64,000 nt of DNA from Xiphydria camelus (taxonomy: Eukaryota; Arthropoda; Insecta; Hymenoptera; Xiphydriidae), in assembly GCA_963678675.1 (NCBI GenBank), contig OY783191.1:28788955-28852954 (forward strand), in the 5' to 3' direction. The notes below the pieces were generated by a model, which searched no databases, had not been told where the DNA came from, and worked only from the letters and a program-made list of their open reading frames with translations. Position 1 is the first letter of the stretch. Each line of letters opens with the position of its first letter. This document shows positions 21,801 through 37,500 of this stretch, piece after piece. A program made the translations under genes and the position numbers.

Positions 21801-24800
21801 AAAAATGGATATTGGATTTCTACGCTAGTTAGTTCTATATAAATTACACATCTGCAAATACGTTGGTATTTATCCATGTGGGGGTCGGTTTCGCGGTACT
21901 CTCTGTACGCAAGATGGTTATTCCGGATCTCAGTCTAGTTCATTAGAGCTCAATAGCTTCTCGGCTCAATGAGCTAAGATCAAAAGTGTGTATACAGCCG
22001 CAGAGTGCAGCGAGTCAATGGGAAACAAGGAAAAAGAAAAAATTCGCGTGATTACCGATATGACATTTAACTAAAATAGTATCTTCTAAAAATGGATATT
22101 GCATTTCACGCAAGTTAGTTCTATATAAATTACACATCTGCAAATACGTTGGTATTTATCCATGTGGGGGTCGGTTTCGCGGTACGCTTTGTACGCAAGA
22201 TGGTTATTCTGGATCTCAATCTAATTCATTAGAGCTCAATAGCTTCTCGGCTCAATGAGCTAAGATCAAAAGTGTGTATACCGCTGCACAGTGCAGCGAG
22301 TCAATGGGAAACAGAGAAAATATCCAAAACTCGCGTGATTACCGATATGACATTTAACTAAAATAGTATCGGAAAAATGGATATTGGATTTCTGCGCAAG
22401 TTAGATCTATATAAATTACACATCTGCAAATACGTTGGTATTTATCCATGTGGGGGTCGGTTTCGCGGTACTCTCTGTACGCAAGATGGTTATTCCGGAT
22501 CTCAATTTAATTCATTAGAGCTCAATAGCTTCTCGGCTCAATGAGCTAAGATCAAAAGTGTGTATACCGCCGCAGAGTGCAGCGAGTCAATGGGAAACAA
22601 GGAAAAATTAAAAAACTCGCGTGATTACCGATATGACATTTAACTAAAATAGTATCTTCTAAAAATGGATATTGCATTTCTACGCAAGTTAGTTCTATAT
22701 AAACATATGTAAATACGTATATTTATACCTGTACGCGTCGGTTTCGCGGTACGCTTTGTACGCAAGATGGTTATTCCGGATCTCAATCTAATTAATTAGA
22801 GCTCAATAGCTTCTCGGCTCAATGAGGTAAGATCAATGTGTGTATACCGCTGCACAGTGCAGCGAGTCAATGGGAAACAGAGAAAATATCCAAAACTCGC
22901 GTGATTACCGATATGACATTTAACTAAAATAGTATCGGAAAAATGGATATTGGATTTCTACGCAAGTTAGTTCTATATAAATTACACATCTGCAAATACG
23001 TTGGTATTTATCCATGTGGGGGTCGGTTTCGCGGAAATCTCTGTACGCAAGATGGTTATTCCGGATCTCAATCTAATTCATTAGAGCTCAATAGCTTCTC
23101 GGCTGAATGAGCTAAGATCAAAAGTGTGTATACCGCCGCAGAGTGCAGCGAGTCAATGGGAAACAAGGAAAAAATAAAAAACTCGCGTGATTACCGATAT
23201 GACATTTAACTAAAATAGTATCTTCTAAAAATGGATATTGCATTTCTACGCAAGTTAGTTCTATATAAACATATGTAAATACGTATATTTATACCTGTAC
23301 GCGTCGGTTTCGCGGTACGCTTTGTACGCAAGATGGTTATTCCGGATCTCAAAATAATTCATTAGAGCTCAATAGCTTCTCGGCTCAATGAGCTAAGATC
23401 AATGTGTGTATACCGCTGCACAGTGCAGCGAGTCAATGGGAAACAGAGGAAATATCCAAAACTCGCGTGATTACCGATATGACATTTAACTAAAATAGTA
23501 TCGGAAAAATGGATATTGGATTTCTACGCAAATTAGTTCTATATAAATTACACATCTGCAAATACGTTGGTATTTATCCATGTGGGGGTCGGTTTCGCGG
23601 TACGCTTTGTACGCAAGATGGTTATTCCGGATCTCAATCTAATTCATTAGAGCTCAATAGCTTCTCGGCTGAATGAGCTAAGAACAAAAGTGTGTATACC
23701 GCCGCAGAGTGCGGCGAGTCAATGGGAAACAAGGAAAAAATAAAAAACTCGCGTGATTACCGATATGACATTTAACTAAAATAGTATCTTCTAAAAATGG
23801 ATATTGCATTTCTACGCAAGTTAGTTCTATATAAACATATGTAAATACGTGTATTTATACCTGTACGCGTCGGTTTCGCGGTACGCTTTGTACGCAAGAT
23901 GGTTATTCCGGATCTCAAAATAATTCATTAGAGCTCAATAGCTTCTCGGCTCAATGAGCTAAGATCAATGTGTGTATACCGCTGCACAGTGCAGCGAGTC
24001 AATGTGAAACAGAGAAAATATCCAAAACTCGCGTGATTACCGATATGACATTTATCTAAAATAGTATCGGAAAAATGGATATTGGATTTCTACGCTAGTT
24101 AGTTCTATATAAATTACACATCTGCAAATACGTTGGTATTTATCCATGTGGGGGTCGGTTTCGCGGTACTCTCTGTACGCAAGATGGTTATTCCGGATCT
24201 CAGTCTAGTTCATTAGAGCTCAATAGCTTCTCGGCTCAATGAGCTAAGATCAAAAGTGTGTATACAGCCGCAGAGTGCAGCGAGTCAATGGGAAACAAGG
24301 AAAAAGAAAAAATTCGCGTGATTACCGATATGACATTTAACTAAAATAGTATCTTCTAAAAATGGATATTGCATTTCACGCAAGTTAGTTCTATATAAAT
24401 TACACATCTGCAAATACGTTGGTATTTATCCATGTGGGGGTCGGTTTCGCGGTACGCTTTGTACGCAAGATGGTTATTCTGGATCTCAATCTAATTCATT
24501 AGAGCTCAATAGCTTCTCGGCTCAATGAGCTAAGATCAAAAGTGTGTATACCGCTGCACAGTGCAGCGAGTCAATGGGAAACAGAGAAAATATCCAAAAC
24601 TCGCGTGATTACCGATATGACATTTAACTAAAATAGTATCGGAAAAATGGATATTGGATTTCTGCGCAAGTTAGATCTATATAAATTACACATCTGCAAA
24701 TACGTTGGTATTTATCCATGTGGGGGTCAGTTTCGCGGTACTCTCTGTACGCAAGATGGTTATTCCGGATCTCAATTTAATTCATTAGAGCTCAATAGCT

Positions 24801-26760
24801 TCTCGGCTCAATGAGCTAAGATCAAAAGTGTGTATACCGCCGCAGAGTGCAGCGAGTCAATGGGAAACAAGGAAAAATTAAAAAACTCGCGTGATTACCG
24901 ATATGACATTTAACTAAAATAGTATCTTCTAAAAATGGATATTGCATTTCTACGCAAGTTAGTTCTATATAAACATATGTAAATACGTATATTTATACCT
25001 GTACGCGTCGGTTTCGCGGTACGCTTTGTACGCAAGATGGTTATTCCGGATCTCAATCTAATTAATTAGAGCTCAATAGCTTCTCGGCTCAATGAGGTAA
25101 GATCAATGTGTGTATACCGCTGCACAGTGCAGCGAGTCAATGGGAAACAGAGAAAATATCCAAAACTCGCGTGATTACCGATATGACATTTAACTAAAAT
25201 AGTATCGGAAAAATGGATATTGGATTTCTACGCAAGTTAGTTCTATATAAATTACACATCTGCAAATACGTTGGTATTTATCCATGTGGGGGTCGGTTTC
25301 GCGGAAATCTCTGTACGCAAGATGGTTATTCCGGATCTCAATCTAATTCATTAGAGCTCAATAGCTTCTCGGCTGAATGAGCTAAGATCAAAAGTGTGTA
25401 TACCGCCGCAGAGTGCAGCGAGTCAATGGGAAACAAGGAAAAAATAAAAAACTCGCGTGATTACCGATATGACATTTAACTAAAATAGTATCTTCTAAAA
25501 ATGGATATTGCATTTCACGCAAGTTAGTTCTATATAAACATATGTAAATACGTATATTTATACCTGTACGCGTCGGTTTCGCAGTACGCTTTGTACGCAA
25601 GATGGTTATTCCGGATCTCAAACTAATTCATTAGAGCTCAATAGCTTCTCGGCTCAATGAGCTAAAATCAAAAGTGTGTATACCGCCGAAGAGTGCAGCG
25701 AGTCAACGGGAAACAAGGAAAAAATAAAAAACTCGCGTGATTACCGATATGACATTTAACTAAAATAGTATCATTTAAAAATGGATATTGCATTTCTACG
25801 CAAGTTAGTTCTATATAAACATATGTAAATACGTATATTTATACCTGTACGCGTCGGTTTCGCGGTACGCTTTGTACGCAAGATGGTTATTCCGGATCTC
25901 AAAATAATTCATTAGAGCTCAATAGCTTCTCGGCTCAATGAGCTAAGATCAATGTGTGTATACCGCTGCACAGTGCAGCGAGTCAATGTGAAACAGAGAA
26001 AATATCCAAAACTCGCGTGATTACCGATATGACATTTATCTAAAATAGTATCGGAAAAATGGATATTGGATTTCTACGCAAGTTAGTTCTATATAAATTA
26101 CACATCTGCAAATACGTTGGTATTTATCCATGTGGAGGTCGGTTTCGCGGTACGCTTTGTACGCAAGATGGTTATACCGGATCTCAATCTAATTCATTAG
26201 AGCTCAATAGCTTCTGGGCTCAATGAGCTAAGATCAATGTGTGTATAACGCTGCACAGTGCAGCGAGTCAATGGGAAACAGAGAAAATATCCAGAACTCG
26301 TGTGATTTCCGATATGACATTTAACTAAAATAGTATTGGAAAAATGGATATTGGATTTCTACGCAAATTAGTTCTATATAAATTACACATCTGCAAATAC
26401 GTTGGTATTTATCCATGTGGGGGTCAGTTTCGCGGTACTCTCTGTACGCAAGATGGTTATTCCGGATCTCAATTTAATTCATTAGAGCTCAATAGCTTCT
26501 CGGCTCAATGAGCTAAGATCAAAAGTGTGTATACCGCCGCAGAGTGCAGCGAGTCAATGGGAAACAAGGAAAAATTAAAAAACTCGCGTGATTACCGATA
26601 TGACATTTAACTAAAATAGTATCTTCTAAAAATGGATATTGCATTTCTACGCAAGTTAGTTCTATATAAACATATGTAAATACGTATATTTATACCTGTA
26701 CGCGTCGGTTTCGCGGTACGCTTTGTACGCAAGATGGTTATTCCGGATCTCAATCTAATT
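17795..26760. repeat. 8.97-kb higher-order block, copy 1 (partner 28568-38093)
   Basis: Matches 28568-38093 with an offset of 10,773 bp up to about 20935 and of 11,333 bp afterwards. The 560-bp change is explained by two extra copies of one monomer in the partner. Matching stops at 26761 (C versus A at 38094). Rare shared markers include TTAGGGCTC (18828/29601), the G in GTGCGGCGAG near 23711/35044, and ATGTGGAGGTC near 26130/37463. One difference I saw is A versus G near 24729/36062. Confidence 0.87.
20911..25516. repeat. Tandem pair of an 8-monomer, 2,270-bp unit
   Basis: Copy 1 (about 20911-23180) and copy 2 (about 23181-25516) align at a 2,270-bp offset. They share AAAATAATTC, AATTAATTAG and CGGAAATCTCTG variants in the same order. 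Differences include CGCTGTACGC near 21328 versus CGCGGTACGC. The pair is repeated within the partner block at about 32.24-36.85 kb. Confidence 0.82.
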
Positions 26761-28555
26761 CATTAGAGCTCAATAGCTTCTCGGCTCAATGAGCTAAGAT
26801 CAAAAGTATGTATACCACCGCAGAGTGCAGCGAGTCAATGGGAAACAAGGACAAAATAAAAACTCGCGTGATTACCGACATGACATTTAACTAAAATAGT
26901 ATCGGAAAAATGGATATTGGATTTCTACGCAAGTTAGTTCTATATAAATTACACATCTGCAAATACGTTGGTATTTATCCATGTAGGGGTCGGTTTCGCG
27001 GTACGCTTTGTACGCAAGATGGTTATTCCGGATCTCAATCTAATTCATTAGAGCTCAATAGCTTCTCGGCTCAATGAGCTAAGATCAATGTGTGTATAAC
27101 GCTGCACAGTGCAACGAGTCAATGGGAAACAGAGAAAATATCCAAAACTCGCGTGATTACCGATAGGACATTTAACTAAAATAGTATTGGAAAAATGGAT
27201 ATTGGATTTCTACGCAAGTTAATTCTATATAAATTACACATCTGCAAATACGTTGGTATTTATCCATGTGTGGGTCGGTTTCGCGGTACGCTTTGTACGC
27301 AAGATGGTTATTCCGGATCTCAATCTAATTCATTAGAGCTCAATAGCTTCTCGGCTCAATGAGCTAAGATCAAAAGTGTGTATACCGCCGCACAGTGCAG
27401 CGAGTCAATGGGAAACAGAGAAAATATCCAAAACTCGCGTGATTACCGATATGACATTTAACTAAAATAGTATCGGAAAAATGGATATTGGATTTCTACG
27501 CAAATTAGTTCTATATAAATTACACATCTGCAAATACGTTGGTATTTATCCATGTGGGGGTCGGTTTCGCGGTACGCTTTGTACGCAAGATGGTTATTCC
27601 GGATCTCAATCTAATTCATTAGAGCTCAATAGCTTCTCGGCTGAATGAGCTAAGAACAAAAGTGTGTATACCGCCGCAGAGTGCAGCGAGTCAATGGGAA
27701 ACAAGGAAAAAATAAAAAACTCGCGTGATTACCGATATGACATTTAACTAAAATAGTATCTTCTAAAAATGGATATTGCATTTCTACGCAAGTTAGTTCT
27801 ATATAAACATATGTAAATACGTGTATTTATACCTGTACGCGTCGGTTTCGCGGTACGCTTTGTACGCAAGATGGTTATTCCGGATCTCAAAATAATTCAT
27901 TAGAGCTCAATAGCTTCTCGGCTCAATGAGCTAAGATCAATGTGTGTATACCGCTGCACAGTGCAGCGAGTCAATGTGAAACAGAGAAAATATCCAAAAC
28001 TCGCGTGATTACCGATATGACATTTATCTAAAATAGTATCGGAAAAATGGATATTGGATTTCTACGCTAGTTAGTTCTATATAAATTACACATCTGCAAA
28101 TACGTTGGTATTTATCCATGTGGGGGTCGGTTTCGCGGTACTCTCTGTACGCAAGATGGTTATTCCGGATCTCAGTCTAGTTCATTAGAGCTCAATAGCT
28201 TCTCGGCTCAATGAGCTAAGATCAAAAGTGTGTATACAGCCGCAGAGTGCAGCGAGTCAATGGGAAACAAGGAAAAAGAAAAAATTCGCGTGATTACCGA
28301 TATGACATTTAACTAAAATAGTATCTTCTAAAAATGGATATTGCATTTCACGCAAGTTAGTTCTATATAAATTACACATCTGCAAATACGTTGGTATTTA
28401 TCCATGTGGGGGTCGGTTTCGCGGTACGCTTTGTACGCAAGATGGTTATTCTGGATCTCAATCTAATTCATTAGAGCTCAATAGCTTCTCGGCTCAATGA
28501 GCTAAGATCAAAAGTGTGTATACCGCTGCACAGTGCAGCGAGTCAATGGGAAACA
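26761..28555. repeat. 1.8-kb satellite block matching 39791-41585
   Basis: Offset 13,030 bp, ending at 28556 (A versus G at 41586). A few single-base differences are visible, for example CCATGTGG near 27560 versus CCACGTGG near 40582. It includes monomers with AACGCTGCACAGTGCAACG and ATGTAGGGGTC. Confidence 0.8.
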
Positions 28556-28567
28556 AGGAAAAAATAA

Positions 28568-31500
28568 AAAACTCGCGTGATTACCGATATGACATTTAAC
28601 TAAAATAGTATCTTCTAAAAATGGATATTGCATTTCTACGCAAGTTAGTTCTATATAAACATATGTAAATACGTATATTTATACCTGTACGCGTCGGTTT
28701 CGCGGTACGCTTTGTACGCAAGATGGTTATTCCGGATCTCAATCTAATTCATTAGAGCTCAATAGCTTCTCGGCTCAATGAGCTAAGATCAAAAGTGTGT
28801 ATACCGCCGCAGAGTGCAGCGAGTCAATGGGAAACAAGGAAAAAATAAAAAACTCGCGTGATTACCGATATGACATTTAACTAAAATAGTATCTTCTAAA
28901 AATGGATATTGCATTTCTACGCAAGTTAGTTCTATATAAACATATGTAAATACGTATATTTATACCTGTACGCGTCGGTTTCGCGGTACGCTTTGTACGC
29001 AAGATGGTTATTCCGGATCTCAATCTAATTCATTAGAGCTCAATAGCTTCTCGGCTCAATGAGCTAAGATCAAAGTGTGTATACCGCTGCACAGTGCAGC
29101 GAGTCAATGGGAAACAGAGAAAATATCCAAAACTCGCGTGATTACCGATATGACATTTAACTAAAATAGTATCGGAACAATGGATATTGGATTTCTACGC
29201 AAGTTAGTTCTATATAAATTACACATCTGCAAATACGTTGGTATTTATCCATGTGGGGGGCCGGTTTCGCGGTACTCTCTGTACGCAAGATGGTTATTCC
29301 GGATCTCAATTTAATTCATTAGAGCTCAATAGCTTCTCGGCTCAATGAGCTAAGATCAAAAGTGTGTATACCGCCGCAGAGTGCAGCGAGTCAATGGGAA
29401 ACAAGGAAAAATTAAAAAACTCGCGTGATTACCGATATGACATTTAACTAAAATAGTATCTTCTAAAAATGGATATTGCATTTCTACGCAAGTTAGTTCT
29501 ATATAAACATATGTAAATACGTATATTTATACCTGTACGCGTCGGTTTCGCGGTACGCTTTGTACGCAAGATGGTTATTCCGGATCTCAAACTAATTCAT
29601 TAGGGCTCAATAGCTTCTCGGCTCAATGAGCTAAGATCAAAAGTGTGTATACCGCCGCAGAGTGCAGCGAGTCAACGGGAAACAGGGAAAAAATAAAAAA
29701 CTCGCGTGATTACCGATATGACATTTAACTAAAGTAGTATCTTCTAAAAATGGATATTGCATTTCTACGCAAGTTAGTTCTATATAAATATATGTAAATA
29801 CGTATATTTATACCTGTACGCGTCGGTTTCGCGGTACGCTTTGTACGCAAGATTGTTATTCCGGATCTCAATCTAATTCATTAGAACTCAATAGCTTCTC
29901 GGCTCAATGAGCTAAGATCAAAAGTGTGTATACCGCCGCACAGTGCAGCGAGTCAATGGGAAACAGAGAATATATCCAAAACTCGCGTGATTACCGATAT
30001 GACATTTAACTAAAATAGTATCTTCTAAAAATGGATATTGCGTTTCACGCAAGTTAGTTCCGTATAAATTGCACATCGGCAAATACGTTGGTATTTATCC
30101 ATGTACGGGTCGGTTTCGCGGTACGCTTTGTACGCAAGATGGTTATTCCGGATCTCAGTCTAGTTCATTAGAGCTCAATAGCTTCTCGGCTCAATGAGCT
30201 AAGATCAAAAGTGTGTATACCGCCGCACAGTGCAGCGAGTCAATGGGAAACAGAGAAAATATCCGAAACTCGCGTGATTACCGATATGACATTTAACTAA
30301 AATAGTATCTTCTAAAAATGGATATTGCGTTTCACGCAAGTTAGTTCCGTATAAATTGCACATCGGCAAATACGTTGGTATTTATCCATGTACGGGTCGG
30401 TTTCGCGGTACGCTTTGTACGCAAGATGGTTATTCCGGATCTCAGTCTAGTTCATTAGAGCTCAATAGCTTCTCGGCTCAATGAGCTAAGATCAAAAGTG
30501 TGTATACCGCCGCACAATGCAGCGAGTCAATGGGAAACAGAGAAAATATCAAAAACTCGCGTGATTACCGATATGACATTTAACTAAAATAGTATCTTCT
30601 AAAAATGGATATTGCATTTCTACGCAAGTTACTTCTATATAAACATATGTAAATACGTATATTTATACCTGTACGCGTCGGTTTCGCGGTACGCTTTGTA
30701 CTCAAGATTGTTATTCCGGATCTCAGTCTAGTTCATTAGAGCTCAATAGCTTCTCGGCTCAACGAGCTAAGATCAAAAGTGTGTATACCGCCGCAGAGTG
30801 GAGCGAGTCAATGGGAAACAAGGAAAAAATAAAAAACTCGCGTGATTACCGATATGACATTTAACTAAAATAGTATCTTCTAAAAATGGATATTGCATTT
30901 CTACGCAAGTTAGTTCTATATAAACATATGTAAATACGTATATTTATACCTGTACGCGTCGGTTTCGCGGTACGCTTTGTACTCAAGATTGTTATTCCGG
31001 ATCTCAATCTAATTCATTAGAGCTCAATAGCTTCTCGGCTCAATGAGCTAAGATCAAAAGTGTGTATACCGCCGCACAGTGCAGCGAGTCAATGGGAAAC
31101 AGAGAATATATCCAAAACTCGCGTGATTACCGATATGACATTTAACTAAAATAGTATCTTCTAAAAATGGATATTGCGTTTCACGCAAGTTAGTTCCGTA
31201 TAAATTGCACATCGGCAAATACGTTGGTATTTATCCATGTACGGGTCGGTTTCGCGGTACGCTTTGTACGCAAGATGGTTATTCCGGATCTCAGTCTAGT
31301 TCATTAGAGCTCAATAGCTTCTCGGTTCAATGAGCTAAGATCAAAAGTGTGTATATCGCCGCAGAGTGCAGCGAGTCAATGGGAAACAAGGAAAAAATAA
31401 AAAACTCGCGTGACTGCCGATATGACATTTAACTAAAATAGTATCTTCTAAAAATGGATATTGCATTTCTACGCAAGTTAGTTCTATATAAACATATGTA

Positions 31501-34500
31501 AATACGTATATTTATACCTGTACGCGTCGGTTTCGCGGTACGCTTTGTACTCAAGATGGTTATTCCGGATCTCAGTCTAGTTCATTAGAGCTCAATAGCT
31601 TCTCGGCTCAATGAGCTAAGATCAAAAGTGTGTATACCGCCGCAGAGTGCAGAGAGTCAATGGGAAACAAGGAAAAATAAAAAACTCGCGTGATTACCGA
31701 TATGACATTTAACTAAAATAGTATCTTCTAAAAATGGATATTGCATTTCTACGCAAGTTAGTTCTATATAAACATATGTAAATACGTATATTTATACCTG
31801 TACGCGTCGGTTTCGCGGTACGCTTTGTACTCAAGATGGTTATTCCGGATCTCAGTCTAGTTCATTAGAGCTCAATAGCTTCTCGGCTCAATGAGCTAAG
31901 ATCAAAAGTGTGTATACCGCCGCAGAGTGCAGAGAGTCAATGGGAAACAAGGAAAAATAAAAAACTCGCGTGATTACCGATATGACATTTAACTAAAATA
32001 GTATCTTCTAAAAATGGATATTGCATTTCTACGCAAGTTAGTTCTATATAAACATATGTAAATACGTATATTTATACCTGTACGCGTCGGTTTCGCGGTA
32101 CGCTTTGTACTCAAGATGGTTATTCCGGATCTCAGTCTAGTTCATTAGAGCTCAATAGCTTCTCGGCTCAATGAGCTAAGATCAAAAGTGTGTATACCGC
32201 CGCAGAGTGCAGAGAGTCAATGGGAAACAAGGAAAAATAAAAAACTCGCGTGATTACCGATATGACATTTAACTAAAATAGTATCTTCTAAAAATGGATA
32301 TTGCATTTCTACGCAAGTTAGTTCTATATAAACATATGTAAATACGTATATTTATACCTGTACGCGTCGGTTTCGCGGTACGCTTTGTACGCAAGATGGT
32401 TATTCCGGATCTCAAAATAATTCATTAGAGCTCAATAGCTTCTCGGCTCAATGAGCTAAGATCAATGTGTGTATACCGCTGCACAGTGCAGCGAGTCAAT
32501 GGGAAACAGAGGAAATATCCAAAACTCGCGTGATTACCGATATGACATTTAACTAAAATAGTATCGGAAAAATGGATATTGGATTTCTACGCAAATTAGT
32601 TCTATATAAATTACACATCTGCAAATACGTTGGTATTTATCCATGTGGGGGTCGGTTTCGCTGTACGCTTTGTACGCAAGATGGTTATTCCGGATCTCAA
32701 TCTAATTCATTAGAGCTCAATAGCTTCTCGGCTGAATGAGCTAAGAACAAAAGTGTGTATACCGCCGCAGAGTGCAGCGAGTCAATGGGAAACAAGGAAA
32801 AAATAAAAAACTCGCGTGATTACCGATATGACATTTAACTAAAATAGTATCTTCTAAAAATGGATATTGCATTTCTACGCAAGTTAGTTCTATATAAACA
32901 TATGTAAATACGTGTATTTATACCTGTACGCGTCGGTTTCGCGGTACGCTTTGTACGCAAGATGGTTATTCCGGATCTCAAAATAATTCATTAGAGCTCA
33001 ATAGCTTCTCGGCTCAATGAGCTAAGATCAATGTGTGTATACCGCTGCACAGTGCAGCGAGTCAATGTGAAACAGAGAAAATATCCAAAACTCGCGTGAT
33101 TACCGATATGACATTTATCTAAAATAGTATCGGAAAAATGGATATTGGATTTCTACGCTAGTTAGTTCTATATAAATTACACATCTGCAAATACGTTGGT
33201 ATTTATCCATGTGGGGGTCGGTTTCGCGGTACTCTCTGTACGCAAGATGGTTATTCCGGATCTCAGTCTAGTTCATTAGAGCTCAATAGCTTCTCGGCTC
33301 AATGAGCTAAGATCAAAAGTGTGTATACAGCCGCAGAGTGCAGCGAGTCAATGGGAAACAAGGAAAAAGAAAAAATTCGCGTGATTACCGATATGACATT
33401 TAACTAAAATAGTATCTTCTAAAAATGGATATTGCATTTCACGCAAGTTAGTTCTATATAAATTACACATCTGCAAATACGTTGGTATTTATCCATGTGG
33501 GGGTCGGTTTCGCGGTACGCTTTGTACGCAAGATGGTTATTCTGGATCTCAATCTAATTCATTAGAGCTCAATAGCTTCTCGGCTCAATGAGCTAAGATC
33601 AAAAGTGTGTATACCGCTGCACAGTGCAGCGAGTCAATGGGAAACAGAGAAAATATCCAAAACTCGCGTGATTACCGATATGACATTTAACTAAAATAGT
33701 ATCGGAAAAATGGATATTGGATTTCTGCGCAAGTTAGATCTATATAAATTACACATCTGCAAATACGTTGGTATTTATCCATGTGGGGGTCGGTTTCGCG
33801 GTACTCTCTGTACGCAAGATGGTTATTCCGGATCTCAATTTAATTCATTAGAGCTCAATAGCTTCTCGGCTCAATGAGCTAAGATCAAAAGTGTGTATAC
33901 CGCCGCAGAGTGCAGCGAGTCAATGGGAAACAAGGAAAAATTAAAAAACTCGCGTGATTACCGATATGACATTTAACTAAAATAGTATCTTCTAAAAATG
34001 GATATTGCATTTCTACGCAAGTTAGTTCTATATAAACATATGTAAATACGTATATTTATACCTGTACGCGTCGGTTTCGCGGTACGCTTTGTACGCAAGA
34101 TGGTTATTCCGGATCTCAATCTAATTAATTAGAGCTCAATAGCTTCTCGGCTCAATGAGGTAAGATCAATGTGTGTATACCGCTGCACAGTGCAGCGAGT
34201 CAATGGGAAACAGAGAAAATATCCAAAACTCGCGTGATTACCGATATGACATTTAACTAAAATAGTATCGGAAAAATGGATATTGGATTTCTACGCAAGT
34301 TAGTTCTATATAAATTACACATCTGCAAATACGTTGGTATTTATCCATGTGGGGGTCGGTTTCGCGGAAATCTCTGTACGCAAGATGGTTATTCCGGATC
34401 TCAATCTAATTCATTAGAGCTCAATAGCTTCTCGGCTGAATGAGCTAAGATCAAAAGTGTGTATACCGCCGCAGAGTGCAGCGAGTCAATGGGAAACAAG

Positions 34501-37500
34501 GAAAAAATAAAAAACTCGCGTGATTACCGATATGACATTTAACTAAAATAGTATCTTCTAAAAATGGATATTGCATTTCTACGCAAGTTAGTTCTATATA
34601 AACATATGTAAATACGTATATTTATACCTGTACGCGTCGGTTTCGCGGTACGCTTTGTACGCAAGATGGTTATTCCGGATCTCAAAATAATTCATTAGAG
34701 CTCAATAGCTTCTCGGCTCAATGAGCTAAGATCAATGTGTGTATACCGCTGCACAGTGCAGCGAGTCAATGGGAAACAGAGGAAATATCCAAAACTCGCG
34801 TGATTACCGATATGACATTTAACTAAAATAGTATCGGAAAAATGGATATTGGATTTCTACGCAAATTAGTTCTATATAAATTACACATCTGCAAATACGT
34901 TGGTATTTATCCATGTGGGGGTCGGTTTCGCGGTACGCTTTGTACGCAAGATGGTTATTCCGGATCTCAATCTAATTCATTAGAGCTCAATAGCTTCTCG
35001 GCTGAATGAGCTAAGAACAAAAGTGTGTATACCGCCGCAGAGTGCGGCGAGTCAATGGGAAACAAGGAAAAAATAAAAAACTCGCGTGATTACCGATATG
35101 ACATTTAACTAAAATAGTATCTTCTAAAAATGGATATTGCATTTCTACGCAAGTTAGTTCTATATAAACATATGTAAATACGTGTATTTATACCTGTACG
35201 CGTCGGTTTCGCGGTACGCTTTGTACGCAAGATGGTTATTCCGGATCTCAAAATAATTCATTAGAGCTCAATAGCTTCTCGGCTCAATGAGCTAAGATCA
35301 ATGTGTGTATACCGCTGCACAGTGCAGCGAGTCAATGTGAAACAGAGAAAATATCCAAAACTCGCGTGATTACCGATATGACATTTATCTAAAATAGTAT
35401 CGGAAAAATGGATATTGGATTTCTACGCTAGTTAGTTCTATATAAATTACACATCTGCAAATACGTTGGTATTTATCCATGTGGGGGTCGGTTTCGCGGT
35501 ACTCTCTGTACGCAAGATGGTTATTCCGGATCTCAGTCTAGTTCATTAGAGCTCAATAGCTTCTCGGCTCAATGAGCTAAGATCAAAAGTGTGTATACAG
35601 CCGCAGAGTGCAGCGAGTCAATGGGAAACAAGGAAAAAGAAAAAATTCGCGTGATTACCGATATGACATTTAACTAAAATAGTATCTTCTAAAAATGGAT
35701 ATTGCATTTCACGCAAGTTAGTTCTATATAAATTACACATCTGCAAATACGTTGGTATTTATCCATGTGGGGGTCGGTTTCGCGGTACGCTTTGTACGCA
35801 AGATGGTTATTCTGGATCTCAATCTAATTCATTAGAGCTCAATAGCTTCTCGGCTCAATGAGCTAAGATCAAAAGTGTGTATACCGCTGCACAGTGCAGC
35901 GAGTCAATGGGAAACAGAGAAAATATCCAAAACTCGCGTGATTACCGATATGACATTTAACTAAAATAGTATCGGAAAAATGGATATTGGATTTCTGCGC
36001 AAGTTAGATCTATATAAATTACACATCTGCAAATACGTTGGTATTTATCCATGTGGGGGTCGGTTTCGCGGTACTCTCTGTACGCAAGATGGTTATTCCG
36101 GATCTCAATTTAATTCATTAGAGCTCAATAGCTTCTCGGCTCAATGAGCTAAGATCAAAAGTGTGTATACCGCCGCAGAGTGCAGCGAGTCAATGGGAAA
36201 CAAGGAAAAATTAAAAAACTCGCGTGATTACCGATATGACATTTAACTAAAATAGTATCTTCTAAAAATGGATATTGCATTTCTACGCAAGTTAGTTCTA
36301 TATAAACATATGTAAATACGTATATTTATACCTGTACGCGTCGGTTTCGCGGTACGCTTTGTACGCAAGATGGTTATTCCGGATCTCAATCTAATTAATT
36401 AGAGCTCAATAGCTTCTCGGCTCAATGAGGTAAGATCAATGTGTGTATACCGCTGCACAGTGCAGCGAGTCAATGGGAAACAGAGAAAATATCCAAAACT
36501 CGCGTGATTACCGATATGACATTTAACTAAAATAGTATCGGAAAAATGGATATTGGATTTCTACGCAAGTTAGTTCTATATAAATTACACATCTGCAAAT
36601 ACGTTGGTATTTATCCATGTGGGGGTCGGTTTCGCGGAAATCTCTGTACGCAAGATGGTTATTCCGGATCTCAATCTAATTCATTAGAGCTCAATAGCTT
36701 CTCGGCTGAATGAGCTAAGATCAAAAGTGTGTATACCGCCGCAGAGTGCAGCGAGTCAATGGGAAACAAGGAAAAAATAAAAAACTCGCGTGATTACCGA
36801 TATGACATTTAACTAAAATAGTATCTTCTAAAAATGGATATTGCATTTCACGCAAGTTAGTTCTATATAAACATATGTAAATACGTATATTTATACCTGT
36901 ACGCGTCGGTTTCGCAGTACGCTTTGTACGCAAGATGGTTATTCCGGATCTCAAACTAATTCATTAGAGCTCAATAGCTTCTCGGCTCAATGAGCTAAAA
37001 TCAAAAGTGTGTATACCGCCGAAGAGTGCAGCGAGTCAACGGGAAACAAGGAAAAAATAAAAAACTCGCGTGATTACCGATATGACATTTAACTAAAATA
37101 GTATCATTTAAAAATGGATATTGCATTTCTACGCAAGTTAGTTCTATATAAACATATGTAAATACGTATATTTATACCTGTACGCGTCGGTTTCGCGGTA
37201 CGCTTTGTACGCAAGATGGTTATTCCGGATCTCAAAATAATTCATTAGAGCTCAATAGCTTCTCGGCTCAATGAGCTAAGATCAATGTGTGTATACCGCT
37301 GCACAGTGCAGCGAGTCAATGTGAAACAGAGAAAATATCCAAAACTCGCGTGATTACCGATATGACATTTATCTAAAATAGTATCGGAAAAATGGATATT
37401 GGATTTCTACGCAAGTTAGTTCTATATAAATTACACATCTGCAAATACGTTGGTATTTATCCATGTGGAGGTCGGTTTCGCGGTACGCTTTGTACGCAAG

